In this document: piece after piece, positions 52,316 to 64,000 of the stretch
How positions within the stretch are numbered: position 1 is the first letter of the stretch
Layout: each line of letters opens with the position of its first letter
DNA from: Acidovorax sp. A79
Lineage (GTDB): Bacteria > Pseudomonadota > Gammaproteobacteria > Burkholderiales > Burkholderiaceae_C
Reading direction: 5' to 3'
DNA: 64,000 nt
Assembly (NCBI RefSeq): GCF_041154505.1
Contig: NZ_AP028672.1
Span: 2,183,001-2,247,000, forward strand
The notes under the pieces: generated by a model
Told to the model about the DNA's origin: nothing
Seen by the model: the letters and a program-made list of their open reading frames with translations, nothing else
Database searches by the model: none
Translations under genes and position numbers: made by a program

Positions 52316-53371
52316 TCAATGCACGGCAAATTCGAAGTAGCCCGACCACGCCGGGTCATAGGTGGTGGACAGCACCAGCGACTCGGCCTCGTCCCGCAGC
52401 AGCAGGGGTGCCAGCGCCTGCCTGGCCAGTTGCTCGTCGCCCACGTAGTAGACGGCCTTGCGGTGCCCGGCACGGGTCAGGGTGTAGGCCAGGATGCCCA
52501 GCTGGGGCAGCTCCAGCAGCGTGGCGGCCTGGTCCTGCAGCGCCTGCACGGCGGCCAGCTCATCGCGGTCCCCCACGGCCAGGTCCAGCACCAGAGCGTG
52601 CGACAGGTCGGCGCGCATGGCCACGGGGCTGGCGCTGCGGTTGACCATGACAATGGCGGTGTCCTCGCGCCCCCCGGGGCCTTCGTCGCCGTCGCCATCT
52701 CCGGGCTCGCCGCCGAACGCCAGCGTCATGCCCGACCAGTCGTGTTCACCCGCCGGGAAGTCTCCCGTGCGGCCCAGCGTCTCGACCCAGTAGCGATCAA
52801 ACACCGGAGGCAACTGGCTGAGTGGGACCCACTGCGCCTGCGGGTCGCCAGCCTGCCCGACAAAATCCACCGCCCCCACCTTGACGGCGAAATCGTACTC
52901 GCCGAGCACATGGTCGAGCATGATGAACGCCATGTTGCGCGCATGGTCCTGGTAGTCGCTCGGGATCTCGCGGCCAAAGCGGATCTCCAGCGCGGCCTGC
53001 CCGCCATCCTGATCCAGGGCGATGAGCACCTCGGACGTGGCCAGCTGGAAACCGTCCATGCCGATGGGAAAGTCCGGCTGCGTGGTGCGCTCGCGGAACG
53101 CGCGCACGCGGTAGTTCTGCAGCGCGGGCGCGGCCGCCACCGCCTGCATCAGCAGTGGAAATTTTTCGGTGCTGCCGTGGGCGGTGACGATGAGGTCCAC
53201 CACCGCATCGCCGTCGCCGCCGGACATCTCCAGCGCGAGGCCGCCCAGGTGGCGCTCGATGAGCGCGTTGGCGGACTCGACCCGCTCGCGCAGCGGCTGG
53301 GCCTGGAGCGATGCCTGGGCATCGGAAAACGCGCGCCAGAAGGCGGTGATCTCGGGAGAGGGTGCGGTCAT
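52316..53371 (-). CDS. Hypothetical protein, DUF695-like C-terminal part
   Basis: A 351-residue cytosolic protein. The first half (FWRAFSDAQASLQAQPLRERVE; LEMSGGDGDAVVDLIVTAHG) and the last 130 residues (LTRAGHRKAVYYVGDEQ, TTYDPAWSGYFEF) resemble DUF695 proteins in pattern; I am not certain of this. An acidic Gly/Asp stretch (EPGDGDGDEGPGG) separates the parts. An in-frame upstream ATG (53395) is an alternative start. Function unknown. Confidence 0.6.
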   Translation of the reverse strand: MTAPSPEITAFWRAFSDAQASLQAQPLRERVESANALIERHLGGLALEMSGGDGDAVVDLIVTAHGSTEKFPLLMQAVAAAPALQNYRVRAFRERTTQPDFPIGMDGFQLATSEVLIALDQDGGQAALEIRFGREIPSDYQDHARNMAFIMLDHVLGEYDFAVKVGAVDFVGQAGDPQAQWVPLSQLPPVFDRYWVETLGRTGDFPAGEHDWSGMTLAFGGEPGDGDGDEGPGGREDTAIVMVNRSASPVAMRADLSHALVLDLAVGDRDELAAVQALQDQAATLLELPQLGILAYTLTRAGHRKAVYYVGDEQLARQALAPLLLRDEAESLVLSTTYDPAWSGYFEFAVH

Positions 53372-53417
53372 CACTGTCCTTGTGAAAAGAGCCAAATCAT
53401 CCCATCTCCCTCCCGCA

Positions 53418-54611
<1,194 letters not shown>

Positions 54612-54666
54612 GGTGCAAGTCTCCTGGGAAGGGTTCAGACGAAAGTCGGGGGTTGAATGAAATGGA

Positions 54667-56472
54667 CTACCGGGCCGGCGCGCCCTGCGCGAAGCGCCGG
54701 TCCGTGTCGTAGGGAAAAACGTCGAACATGTGGCCCGCCTGGATGCGCTCCTTGTGCGACTGCCAGAACGCGGCGTCGAGCAGGTCGGCGTGGTGCGACA
54801 TGAACACCTGGCGCACGGCATCGTTGCCGAGCAGGAAAGGGCCGAAGGTTTCGGGGAACACATCGCGCGGGCCCACGCTGTACCAGACCTCGCCGCTCAT
54901 CTCTTCCTCTTCGTTGCGCGGCGTGGGCACGCGGCGGAAGTTGCAGTCGGTGAGGTATTCGATCTCGTCGTAGTCGTAGAACACGACCTTGCCATTGCGC
55001 GTGACGCCGAAGTTCTTCCAGAGCATGTCGCCGGGGAAGATGTTGGCGGCCACGAGGTCCTTGATGGCGTTGCCGTATTCGATGACGCTGTGCTCCATCT
55101 GCTGGCGCGCACGCGGGTCGGAGAGCCCGGTGTCGAAGGCTTCCTGCAGGTAGATGTTGAGCGGGATCATGCGCCGCTCGATGTACAGGTGCTTGATGAT
55201 GACTTCGGTCTGGCCGTCGCCATCGCGGTCGCTGATCTCCAGCTGGCTGGGGGCGAACTTCTCGATCTCGGCAATCAGTGCATCGTCAAACCGGTCGCGG
55301 GGAAAGGCCACCTCGCTGTACTCCAGCGTGTCGGCCATGCGGCCCACGCGGTCGTGCTGCTTGACCAGCAGGTACTTGGCCTTGATCTGCTCGCGCGTGG
55401 TTTCCTTCTGGTGCGGGAAATAGTCCTTGATGAGTTTGAACACGAACGGAAAGCTCGGCAGGTCGAACACCAGCATCACCATGCCCTTGATGCCGGGGGC
55501 GATGCGAAACTGATCGCTGGAATGCTTCAGGTGGTACAGGAAGTCGCGGTAGAACAGGGTCTTGCCCTGCTTGGCCAGGCCCAGCGCGTTGTAGATCTCG
55601 GCGCGCGGCTTGCGGGGCATGAGGCTGCGCAGGAACTGCACGTAGGCGCTGGGCACCTCCATGTCCACCATGAAGTAGGCGCGGGCGAAGCTGAACAGCA
55701 TCTGCATATCGTCTTCGCCGAACAGCGCGGCGTCGATGAACAGCCTGCCAGCATCGTCGTGCAGGATGGGCAGCGCAAACGGCACTTCGTTGAAGCCGTT
55801 GATGATCTTGCCCACCACATAGGCGCCCTTGTTGCGAAAGAACAGGCTGGTGAGCACCTGGATCTGGAAGTTGGCGCGCAGCCGCACCTTGTCGAGGCGG
55901 CCGCGCACGGCGGCCACCACGCAGGCACTGTCTCGCGCCAAGTCCGCAAACTCACGCTGCAACTGGAAGTTCTCGATGATGGTCTGGAACGTCTCGTGCA
56001 GGTTGTCGCGGGAGGGGTAGTACGCGCGGTAGGTGGGGCGCGCTGCGGGCTCTTCGTTCTCGATGTATTCGGTGCTGACCGCGGGCCGCACGAAGATGAA
56101 GTCGTTGTGGAAATGCGTGCGGTGCAGGATCTTGGTCGTGACCGAGTTGAAGAAGGTCTCGGCCAGTTCGGGCTGGTGGTGGTTGACCAAGAGGCCGATG
56201 TAATGCAGCTTGATCTGGTGCCACACGTCCATGGGCTGCGCGCCCGCGCTGAATTCCTTCTCCAGCCGGCGCACGCATTCTTTCACGCGCAGGTCATAGA
56301 ACTCGATGCGTTCGCGCTGCGCCCGCTGCTGGCCGTGCCAGTCGCCGGTTTCGAAGCGGTGCTTGGCACGCGCCGACTCGGTGCGGAACAGCCGGTAGTG
56401 CCGGTTGAAACCGTCCATCATGGCCTTGGCAATGCCGTAGGCCTGGGGAGCATCAAGCCGTTGCGGGAACAT
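54667..56472 (-). CDS. aceK: Isocitrate dehydrogenase kinase/phosphatase
   Basis: A 601-residue bifunctional enzyme that phosphorylates and dephosphorylates isocitrate dehydrogenase, directing carbon into the glyoxylate shunt during growth on acetyl-CoA-yielding substrates. The start [19 protein letters not shown] and segments such as [67 protein letters not shown] match AceK; length is near the usual 575-600. There is no aceA/aceB here; it sits instead in the leucine block, a placement I recall from other Burkholderiales. Confidence 0.95.
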   Translation of the reverse strand: MFPQRLDAPQAYGIAKAMMDGFNRHYRLFRTESARAKHRFETGDWHGQQRAQRERIEFYDLRVKECVRRLEKEFSAGAQPMDVWHQIKLHYIGLLVNHHQPELAETFFNSVTTKILHRTHFHNDFIFVRPAVSTEYIENEEPAARPTYRAYYPSRDNLHETFQTIIENFQLQREFADLARDSACVVAAVRGRLDKVRLRANFQIQVLTSLFFRNKGAYVVGKIINGFNEVPFALPILHDDAGRLFIDAALFGEDDMQMLFSFARAYFMVDMEVPSAYVQFLRSLMPRKPRAEIYNALGLAKQGKTLFYRDFLYHLKHSSDQFRIAPGIKGMVMLVFDLPSFPFVFKLIKDYFPHQKETTREQIKAKYLLVKQHDRVGRMADTLEYSEVAFPRDRFDDALIAEIEKFAPSQLEISDRDGDGQTEVIIKHLYIERRMIPLNIYLQEAFDTGLSDPRARQQMEHSVIEYGNAIKDLVAANIFPGDMLWKNFGVTRNGKVVFYDYDEIEYLTDCNFRRVPTPRNEEEEMSGEVWYSVGPRDVFPETFGPFLLGNDAVRQVFMSHHADLLDAAFWQSHKERIQAGHMFDVFPYDTDRRFAQGAPAR

Positions 56473-56520
56473 GGCAGTCTTTCAGCGCAGGCATCGCAAT
56501 GCGGTCAGGCCAGAGGCGGG

Positions 56521-57180
56521 CTATTGCCTTTTGACGGCAGCCACACCAGCGATCGCCGCCTTGTACAGCGAGTCCAGGCCTTCGGTGCTGCCCACGGACA
56601 TGTGCAGGTTGTTGATGAGACCGTCCTTGAGCCCATAGCACCAGCCGTGCAGCGTGACCTTCTGGCCCCGTCCCCACGCATCGAGCATCACCGTGGTCTG
56701 GGCGATGTTGACCACCTGCTCGATGGCGTTGAGTTCGCACAGCACGTCGTGGCGCCACTCCGGGGCGGTGGCGGCAATCAGGTCGCGGTGGCGGTCACGC
56801 ACGTCCTGCACATGGCGGATCCAGTTGTCGGCCAGGCCCACGCGCGTGCCTTCCAGGGCCGCCAGCACGCCACCACAACCATAGTGTCCCACCACCATGA
56901 GGTGCTCGATGTGCAACTGGTCCACCGCGTACTGGATGGTGGAAAGGCAGTTCAAGTCGGTGGGCACCACCACATTGGCCACGTTGCGGTGCACGAACAC
57001 TTCGCCCGGCTCCAGGCCCGTGATCTGGTTGGCGGGCACGCGGCTGTCGGAGCAGCCGATCCACATGTACTTGGGCTTTTGCTGGGCCAGCAGGCTGGTG
57101 AAGAACCCGGGCCGCTCGCGCTCCATCTGGGCCGCCCAGGCGCGGTTGTGAACAAACAGGTCGTCGATCGAGGAGGGCAT
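56521..57180 (-). CDS. can: Beta-carbonic anhydrase
   Basis: A 219-residue zinc enzyme for CO2/bicarbonate interconversion. Zinc ligands Cys43, Asp45 (CSDSRV), His99 and Cys102 (GHYGCGG) are intact, as is the FVHRNVANVV segment. It lies between liuA (36 bp) and aceK (48 bp) on the same strand. Since methylcrotonyl-CoA carboxylase consumes bicarbonate, co-expression with leucine genes makes biochemical sense (inference). Confidence 0.94.
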   Translation of the reverse strand: MPSSIDDLFVHNRAWAAQMERERPGFFTSLLAQQKPKYMWIGCSDSRVPANQITGLEPGEVFVHRNVANVVVPTDLNCLSTIQYAVDQLHIEHLMVVGHYGCGGVLAALEGTRVGLADNWIRHVQDVRDRHRDLIAATAPEWRHDVLCELNAIEQVVNIAQTTVMLDAWGRGQKVTLHGWCYGLKDGLINNLHMSVGSTEGLDSLYKAAIAGVAAVKRQ

Positions 57181-57216
57181 GTTGTCCTTGAGGAATCAGT
57201 AGAAAGGAAATGAAGC

Positions 57217-58407
57217 TCAGCAGGTTTCGGCGAACAGCTCGCGGCCAATCAACATGCGGCGGATCTCGCTGGTGCCCGCACCGATCTCATACAGCTTGGC
57301 ATCGCGCCACAGGCGGCCCAGCGGGTATTCGTTGATGTAGCCATTGCCACCGTAGATCTGCACGCCTTCGCCGGCCATCCAGGTCGCCTTTTCCGCGCAC
57401 CACAGGATCACGCTGGCGCAGTCCTTGCGCACCTGGCGCACGTGGTCGGTGCCGAGCATGTCGAGGTTCTTGGCCACAGTGTAGGCAAACGAGCGCCCCG
57501 CCTGCAGCACGGTGTACATGTCGGCCACCTTGCCCTGAATGAGCTGGAACTCGCCAATGCTCTGGCCGAACTGCTTGCGGTCGTGAATGTACGGGATCAC
57601 GTTGTCCATCACGGACTGCATGATGCCCAGCGGGCCGCCGGTCAGCACCGCACGTTCATAGTCCAGGCCGCTCATCAGCACCTTGGCGCCCTGGTTCAGG
57701 CCACCGAGCACATTGGCGGCGGGCACTTCGACATTGTTGAAAACCAGCTCGCCCGTGTGGCTGCCACGCATGCCCAGCTTGTCGAGCTTTTGCGCAATGC
57801 TGAATCCAGGCATGCCTTTTTCGATCAGGAAGGCCGTGACCCCACGCGCGCCCATTTCGGGTTCGGTCTTGGCGTACACCACGAGGGTGTCGGCATCCGG
57901 ACCATTGGTGATCCACATCTTGTTGCCGTTGAGCAGGTAGTAGCCGCCCTTGTCCTCGGCCTTGAGCTTCATGCTGATCACATCGGAGCCCGCGCCCGGC
58001 TCGCTCATGGCCAGCGCACCCACATGCTCGCCACTGATGAGCTTGGGCAGGTACTTGGCCTTCTGTGCCTCGCTGCCGTTGCGGTTGATCTGGTTCACGC
58101 ACAGGTTGCTGTGCGCGCCGTAAGACAGGCCCACGGAGGCGCTGGCGCGGGAGATTTCCTCCATGGCCACCATGTGGGCGAGGTAGCCCATGGCGGCGCC
58201 GCCATATTGCTCGGGCACCGTGATGCCGAGCACGCCCAGGTCGCCCATCTTGCGCCACAGGTCCATGGCGAACTGGTCGCTGCGGTCGATCTCGGCCGCG
58301 CGCGGCGCGATCTCGGCCTGCGCAAAGTCGCGCACGGCATCGCGCAGGGCATCGATATCCTCGCCCAATTGGAAGTTGAGGCCAGGCAGGTTGGCGGGAA
58401 TGCTCAT
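57217..58407 (-). CDS. liuA: Isovaleryl-CoA dehydrogenase
   Basis: A 396-residue FAD enzyme oxidising isovaleryl-CoA to 3-methylcrotonyl-CoA. The motif [15 protein letters not shown] places the catalytic Glu at about residue 251, the isovaleryl-CoA dehydrogenase position, while the usual C-terminal Glu site reads [27 protein letters not shown] and [10 protein letters not shown] also fit. It follows the thioesterase gene by 41 bp in the LiuR-controlled run. Confidence 0.95.
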   Translation of the reverse strand: MSIPANLPGLNFQLGEDIDALRDAVRDFAQAEIAPRAAEIDRSDQFAMDLWRKMGDLGVLGITVPEQYGGAAMGYLAHMVAMEEISRASASVGLSYGAHSNLCVNQINRNGSEAQKAKYLPKLISGEHVGALAMSEPGAGSDVISMKLKAEDKGGYYLLNGNKMWITNGPDADTLVVYAKTEPEMGARGVTAFLIEKGMPGFSIAQKLDKLGMRGSHTGELVFNNVEVPAANVLGGLNQGAKVLMSGLDYERAVLTGGPLGIMQSVMDNVIPYIHDRKQFGQSIGEFQLIQGKVADMYTVLQAGRSFAYTVAKNLDMLGTDHVRQVRKDCASVILWCAEKATWMAGEGVQIYGGNGYINEYPLGRLWRDAKLYEIGAGTSEIRRMLIGRELFAETC

Positions 58408-58448
58408 GGTGAATGTCTCCTCAAAACAGATTGTGGAAGGTGGCTTGT

Positions 58449-58910
58449 TCAGCCTTGGATGTTGTCGCGCCCGGTGACGGCCATGAGGGTGCACCCCATG
58501 GTGGCCACCAGCTTTTCCTGGGAGTTTTCTATGGCGAAGGCACGGCCCTCGCACACGGTGATGGTGCGGCCGGGCTTCAGCACCCGCCCCTCCATGCGAA
58601 AACGCTGGCCCTTGGCGGGGGCCAGCAGGTTGATCTTGAATTCGATGGTGAGCACGGCGGCGTCGGGGCCCATCAGGGTGAAACCCGCATAGCCACAGGC
58701 CGAATCCAGGGCGGTGGCCACCATGCCGGCATGCAGGAAGCCATGCTGCTGGGTAAGTGCCGGAGCCCATTCGAGCTCGATGTCGACCGCCCCCGCCGCC
58801 ACGCGGGCCAGGCGCGCGCCCAACGTCTGCATGGCGCCCTGAAGGGCGAAGCTGGCGCGCACGCGCTCCGCGTAGTCAGCGCACCGGGGCTCAAGGGGGG
58901 GCGTGCTCAA
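58449..58910 (-). CDS. PaaI-type hotdog thioesterase
   Basis: A 153-residue hotdog-fold acyl-CoA thioesterase: [24 protein letters not shown] is the HGG-like active-site helix and [17 protein letters not shown] the core strand. I choose the TTG at 58910 because a GGAGA site sits properly upstream and [18 protein letters not shown] gives a normal N-terminus; no ATG is available before the domain. First gene of the liuA run, directly downstream of a MerR-type operator. It could release CoA from stalled intermediates. Confidence 0.82.
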   Translation of the reverse strand: MSTPPLEPRCADYAERVRASFALQGAMQTLGARLARVAAGAVDIELEWAPALTQQHGFLHAGMVATALDSACGYAGFTLMGPDAAVLTIEFKINLLAPAKGQRFRMEGRVLKPGRTITVCEGRAFAIENSQEKLVATMGCTLMAVTGRDNIQG

Positions 58911-58932
58911 GGCAATCTCCTGATCAGCATTT

Positions 58933-58948
58933 ACGTTTACGTAAACGT
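58933..58948. promoter_or_regulatory. LiuR operator 1 (perfect palindrome)
   Basis: ACGTTTACGTAAACGT is a perfect 16-bp palindrome between the liuR stop and the thioesterase start, in an AT-rich pocket. It matches the ACGT-rich sites known for LiuR-type MerR regulators of branched-chain amino acid use. It would control the thioesterase-liuA-can-aceK-thiolase run. Confidence 0.82.
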
Positions 58949-58958
58949 CAATTATGAA

Positions 58959-59354
58959 TCATTTTTGCTTTTCGACCTTCAGCAAGAGTGCCCGCGCCTC
59001 GTTTTCATGCTCCTGGACCTCCTCCAGATTGGCCTGCAGGTCAGCCATCTGTTCCTCGAGCTGCTTGCGATGGACGACAAGCACATCCAGAAACTTGCGC
59101 AGCTGCACGCCCGTGTCGCGGGGACTGTCGTACAGGTCGATGATCTCCTTGGCCTCCGTCAGCGACAGCCCCAGTCGCTTGGCGCGGAGCGTGAGGCGCA
59201 ATCGGGTCCTGTCACGGGCACTGTAGACGCGGTTTCGGCCCGCTGGTCCCGTGCGTTCCGGTTGCAGCAGGCCCATGTCTTCATAAAAGCGGATCGCCCG
59301 CGTGGTGAGATCAAACTCTTTGGCGAGATCGCTGATGGTGTAGGTGTTGGCCAT
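58959..59354 (-). CDS. liuR: MerR family regulator of leucine/isovalerate use
   Basis: A 131-residue MerR regulator: helix-turn-helix YTISDLAKEFDLTTRAIRFYEDMGLL at the N-terminus, then RNRVYSARDRTRL and a coiled-coil dimerisation tail ending LLLKVEKQK. It lacks metal-binding cysteines, as in the LiuR group. I start at MANTYTIS. Two ACGT-type palindromes flank the gene, one on each side, consistent with control of both the liuA run and the divergent metallo-hydrolase, and with autoregulation. Confidence 0.9.
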   Translation of the reverse strand: MANTYTISDLAKEFDLTTRAIRFYEDMGLLQPERTGPAGRNRVYSARDRTRLRLTLRAKRLGLSLTEAKEIIDLYDSPRDTGVQLRKFLDVLVVHRKQLEEQMADLQANLEEVQEHENEARALLLKVEKQK

Positions 59355-59436
59355 GGTGGGAACTGCGTGCAGCAAGGTCGGTTTCGCACAGGAGACAGCC
59401 CCGCGGCCGCAGCTCCCTACAATGCATCGGATGCAT

Positions 59437-59454
59437 GACGTTTACGTTAACGTC
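59437..59454. promoter_or_regulatory. LiuR operator 2 (near-perfect palindrome)
   Basis: GACGTTTACGTTAACGTC, one central mismatch pair from a perfect palindrome and clearly related to operator 1. It lies in the divergent spacer between liuR (start 59354) and the metallo-hydrolase (start 59480). Confidence 0.82.
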
Positions 59455-59479
59455 AATGCTAACCCATACCACGACCGCC

Positions 59480-60568
59480 ATGAACCCACTCGAACACCAG
59501 ATCCACTACCCGCTTGGCGATGCACTCCCTCCGCAGGGGGGCACCATGGAAGTCGCACCTGGCGTCAAGTGGATCCGCATGGGCCTGCCATTCGCGCTGG
59601 ACCACATCAACCTGTGGTTGCTGCGCGACCGGCAACCCGACGCCGACGGCACCATGGTCAGCGGCTGGACGGTGGTGGACTGCTGCATCGACAGTGCGAC
59701 CACGCGTGCACAGTGGGAGCAGGTTTTTGCGAGCAGCCTGGAAGGGTTGCCGATTTTGCGCGTGATCGTGACCCACATGCATCCGGACCACATCGGGCTG
59801 GCGCATTGGCTGTGCGACCGATGGAAAGTACGCCTTTGGATCAGCGCCACCGACTACAACGTGGCGAGAACCGCGGTATACGACCGCAATGGATTCGGTG
59901 GCGAGGCCAGCGCCGACTTCTATGCCCTGCATGGCATGCAGGATGTGGAATTTCTCCAGCATGTCCGGGGACGCGTGTCGTACTTCCCGACCCTGGTGCC
60001 CGCCCTGCCTCCGACCTTCCGCAGGCTTATGGAAGGTGATGTCATCGAAATCGGTGGCCGCGATTGGCAGTGCATCAGCGGGTACGGGCATGCGCCTGAG
60101 CACATTGCCCTGTATTGCGCAGAATTGTCCTCCCTGATCAGTGGCGACATGGTGTTGCCGCGCATTTCCACCAACGTCAGCGTCCACGCGGCAGAACCCG
60201 AATCGGACCCTCTGCGGCTTTTTTTGGCCTCCCTGCTCCGGTACCTCGCATTGCCGGCTGACACGCTTGTCCTGCCGTCTCATGGCAAACCCTTCCAGGG
60301 ATTGCATGAACGCATCCAGCAACTGCAGAACCATCACCGGGATCGGCTGGCAGAAATCCTGGAGGCTGCGAAATCGGGCCCTTTGTCAGCGGCGGATGTG
60401 CTGCCCATCATGTTCAAGCGAAAGCTGGATGCCCACCAGATGACCTTTGCGATGGGCGAGGCGCTGGCCCATCTGCACCTGCTGTGGTTTGACCGCCAAC
60501 TGCATCGGGTTCTCGACGCCGCTGGCGTTCACAGGTTTGCCCCCCACGCAAGCATTGAACTTGCGTGA
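59480..60568 (+). CDS. MBL-fold metallo-hydrolase
   Basis: A 362-residue metallo-beta-lactamase-fold hydrolase: THMHPDHIGLAHWL is the metal motif, followed by YGHAPEHIALYC, LISGDMVLP and LPSHGKPF. A C-terminal helical domain (about residue 270 on) is the type seen in acyl-CoA or thioester-linked MBL hydrolases. I take the ATG giving MNPLEHQIHYPLG; an in-frame ATG at 59435 would overlap the LiuR operator. Its operator makes it a candidate LiuR target; role in the pathway unknown. Confidence 0.85.
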   Translation: MNPLEHQIHYPLGDALPPQGGTMEVAPGVKWIRMGLPFALDHINLWLLRDRQPDADGTMVSGWTVVDCCIDSATTRAQWEQVFASSLEGLPILRVIVTHMHPDHIGLAHWLCDRWKVRLWISATDYNVARTAVYDRNGFGGEASADFYALHGMQDVEFLQHVRGRVSYFPTLVPALPPTFRRLMEGDVIEIGGRDWQCISGYGHAPEHIALYCAELSSLISGDMVLPRISTNVSVHAAEPESDPLRLFLASLLRYLALPADTLVLPSHGKPFQGLHERIQQLQNHHRDRLAEILEAAKSGPLSAADVLPIMFKRKLDAHQMTFAMGEALAHLHLLWFDRQLHRVLDAAGVHRFAPHASIELA

Positions 60569-60816
60569 GCCGCCGGTGAATTGGTGCTCAGGCGCCTTCG
60601 CCATGCGTGTGGGTGGCGCAGTGGTGGAAAGGCGCTACCCGCGTATAAGCAGGTGCCGCAGAGTGATGAAGAAGACGCGTGGCGGGATTTTTCCCGAAGC
60701 GGGAGCACAAGACCAGGGTGAGTCCATCCCATCCAGACGCTCATAGAGCTCACCAAGGTCCAGACCAGCAGAGAACCCAGCTGAATGGATGCTTGCTTTT
60801 TGCCGTTCCCCAAAGC
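60569..60816. other. Intergenic stretch downstream of the rRNA operon and the metallo-hydrolase
   Basis: About 250 bp with no gene that I can support. An inverted repeat TTGCTTT/AAAGCAA (about 60793-60818) adjoins the rRNA terminator. Confidence 0.5.
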
Positions 60817-60848
60817 AAAAAACCCCAGTCATTGCTGACTGGGGTTTT
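60817..60848 (-). terminator. Terminator of the rRNA operon (bidirectional)
   Basis: CCCCAGTC and GACTGGGG form an 8-bp stem around ATTGCT; AAAAAA lies on one side and TTTT on the other. It follows the 5S 3' end by 13 bp in the leftward direction. Confidence 0.9.
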
Positions 60849-60861
60849 CTGGGCTGTAAGA

Positions 60862-60976
60862 GCCTGACGATGACCTACTTTCACACGGGAACCCGCACTA
60901 TCATCGGCGCAAAGTCGTTTCACTGTCCTGTTCGGGATGGGAAGGAGTGGTACCAACTTGCTATGGTCATCAGGCA
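60862..60976 (-). rRNA. 5S ribosomal RNA
   Basis: The minus strand reads TGCCTGATGACCATAGCAAG at the 5' end and GTAGGTCATCGTCAGGCT at the 3' end, which pair to close helix I. CCATCCCGAACAGGACAGTG in between is the universal loop-B/C region. About 115 nt. Confidence 0.95.
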
Positions 60977-61118
60977 TAACTTGGTGCTGGGCTGTTCGTG
61001 GAACAGCCTGGCGAATTCATAGAGTATGGAATCAGATTTTGTGTCTTTTGACTGCGTCAACTTGGCATAACAATCTTTGAGCTTTGCACACTTGCGTGTG
61101 TTGGCTATCAAAGTTATA
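60977..61118 (-). other. 23S-5S internal transcribed spacer
   Basis: About 140 bp, AT-richer than the genes around. No tRNA is present. Confidence 0.75.
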
Positions 61119-63997
<2,879 letters not shown>

Positions 63998-64000
63998 TAT

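Noticed and set aside
60569..60861. A small gene between the metallo-hydrolase and 5S rRNA
   Set aside because: Frames there have no ribosome binding site, no domain and mixed codon use; part overlaps the rRNA terminator.

Overview
The window is a chromosomal stretch of a high-GC betaproteobacterium of the order Burkholderiales, most likely family Comamonadaceae (Acidovorax-like). The grounds are codon use, protein similarity as I recognise it, SAH-riboswitch control of ahcY, Bug/TctC-type solute-binding proteins, a MerR-controlled leucine (liu) cluster that includes aceK, and a short dispersed repeat I associate with that family. I saw no prophage, insertion sequence, CRISPR array or tRNA. 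Gene order is ordinary chromosomal and almost every gap is under 300 bp.

Layout. 1-265: 5' end of ahcY with its SAH riboswitch. 318-3022: TetR regulator between a DUF2855 gene and an SDR. 3170-11927: prfC, a secreted protein, a HAD phosphatase, an NYN/LOTUS RNA-binding protein, a Bug protein, an AsnC regulator divergent from ctlX, a cysteine-cluster protein and a lipoprotein. 12095-17962: a 1955-residue tandem UvrA. 18147-22642: two tandem branched-chain-amino-acid-type binding proteins, a small membrane protein and an MHS-family transporter. 22816-25200: ybaK-DUF1289-isomerase with overlapping reading frames, and HMG-CoA lyase. 25398-29364: a LysR-controlled dehydrogenase/BKACE/Bug cassette. 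29384-38470: DUF3592, ghrA and the first leucine block (acyl-CoA ligase, liuB, DinB, liuC, DUF4126, liuD) with a divergent AraC regulator. 39808-48479: assorted genes, then a two-component system facing a repeat-bearing lipoprotein. 48569-53371: a membrane protein, an acyl-CoA dehydrogenase, an SDR, a PPOX protein and a DUF695-like protein. 53418-60568: the second leucine block (thiolase, aceK, carbonic anhydrase, liuA, thioesterase, liuR) with two MerR-type operators and a divergent metallo-hydrolase. 60862-63997: 5S and complete 23S rRNA, transcribed leftward; 16S lies beyond the window.

How they work together. Isovaleryl-CoA dehydrogenase (57217), methylcrotonyl-CoA carboxylase (30877 and 35104), methylglutaconyl-CoA hydratase (33798), HMG-CoA lyase (24292) and a thiolase (53418) make a complete route from isovaleryl-CoA to acetyl-CoA and acetoacetate. 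AceK tunes the isocitrate branch point for growth on acetyl-CoA, and a beta-carbonic anhydrase sits where it could supply bicarbonate to the carboxylase.

The least ordinary signal is a roughly 46-bp dispersed repeat, seen in seven places. Copies lie between genes, at gene starts, and inside two genes in frame: at the junction of the tandem UvrA and in a linker of the carboxylase beta subunit. A second, longer GC-rich repeat follows the stop codon of two unrelated genes.
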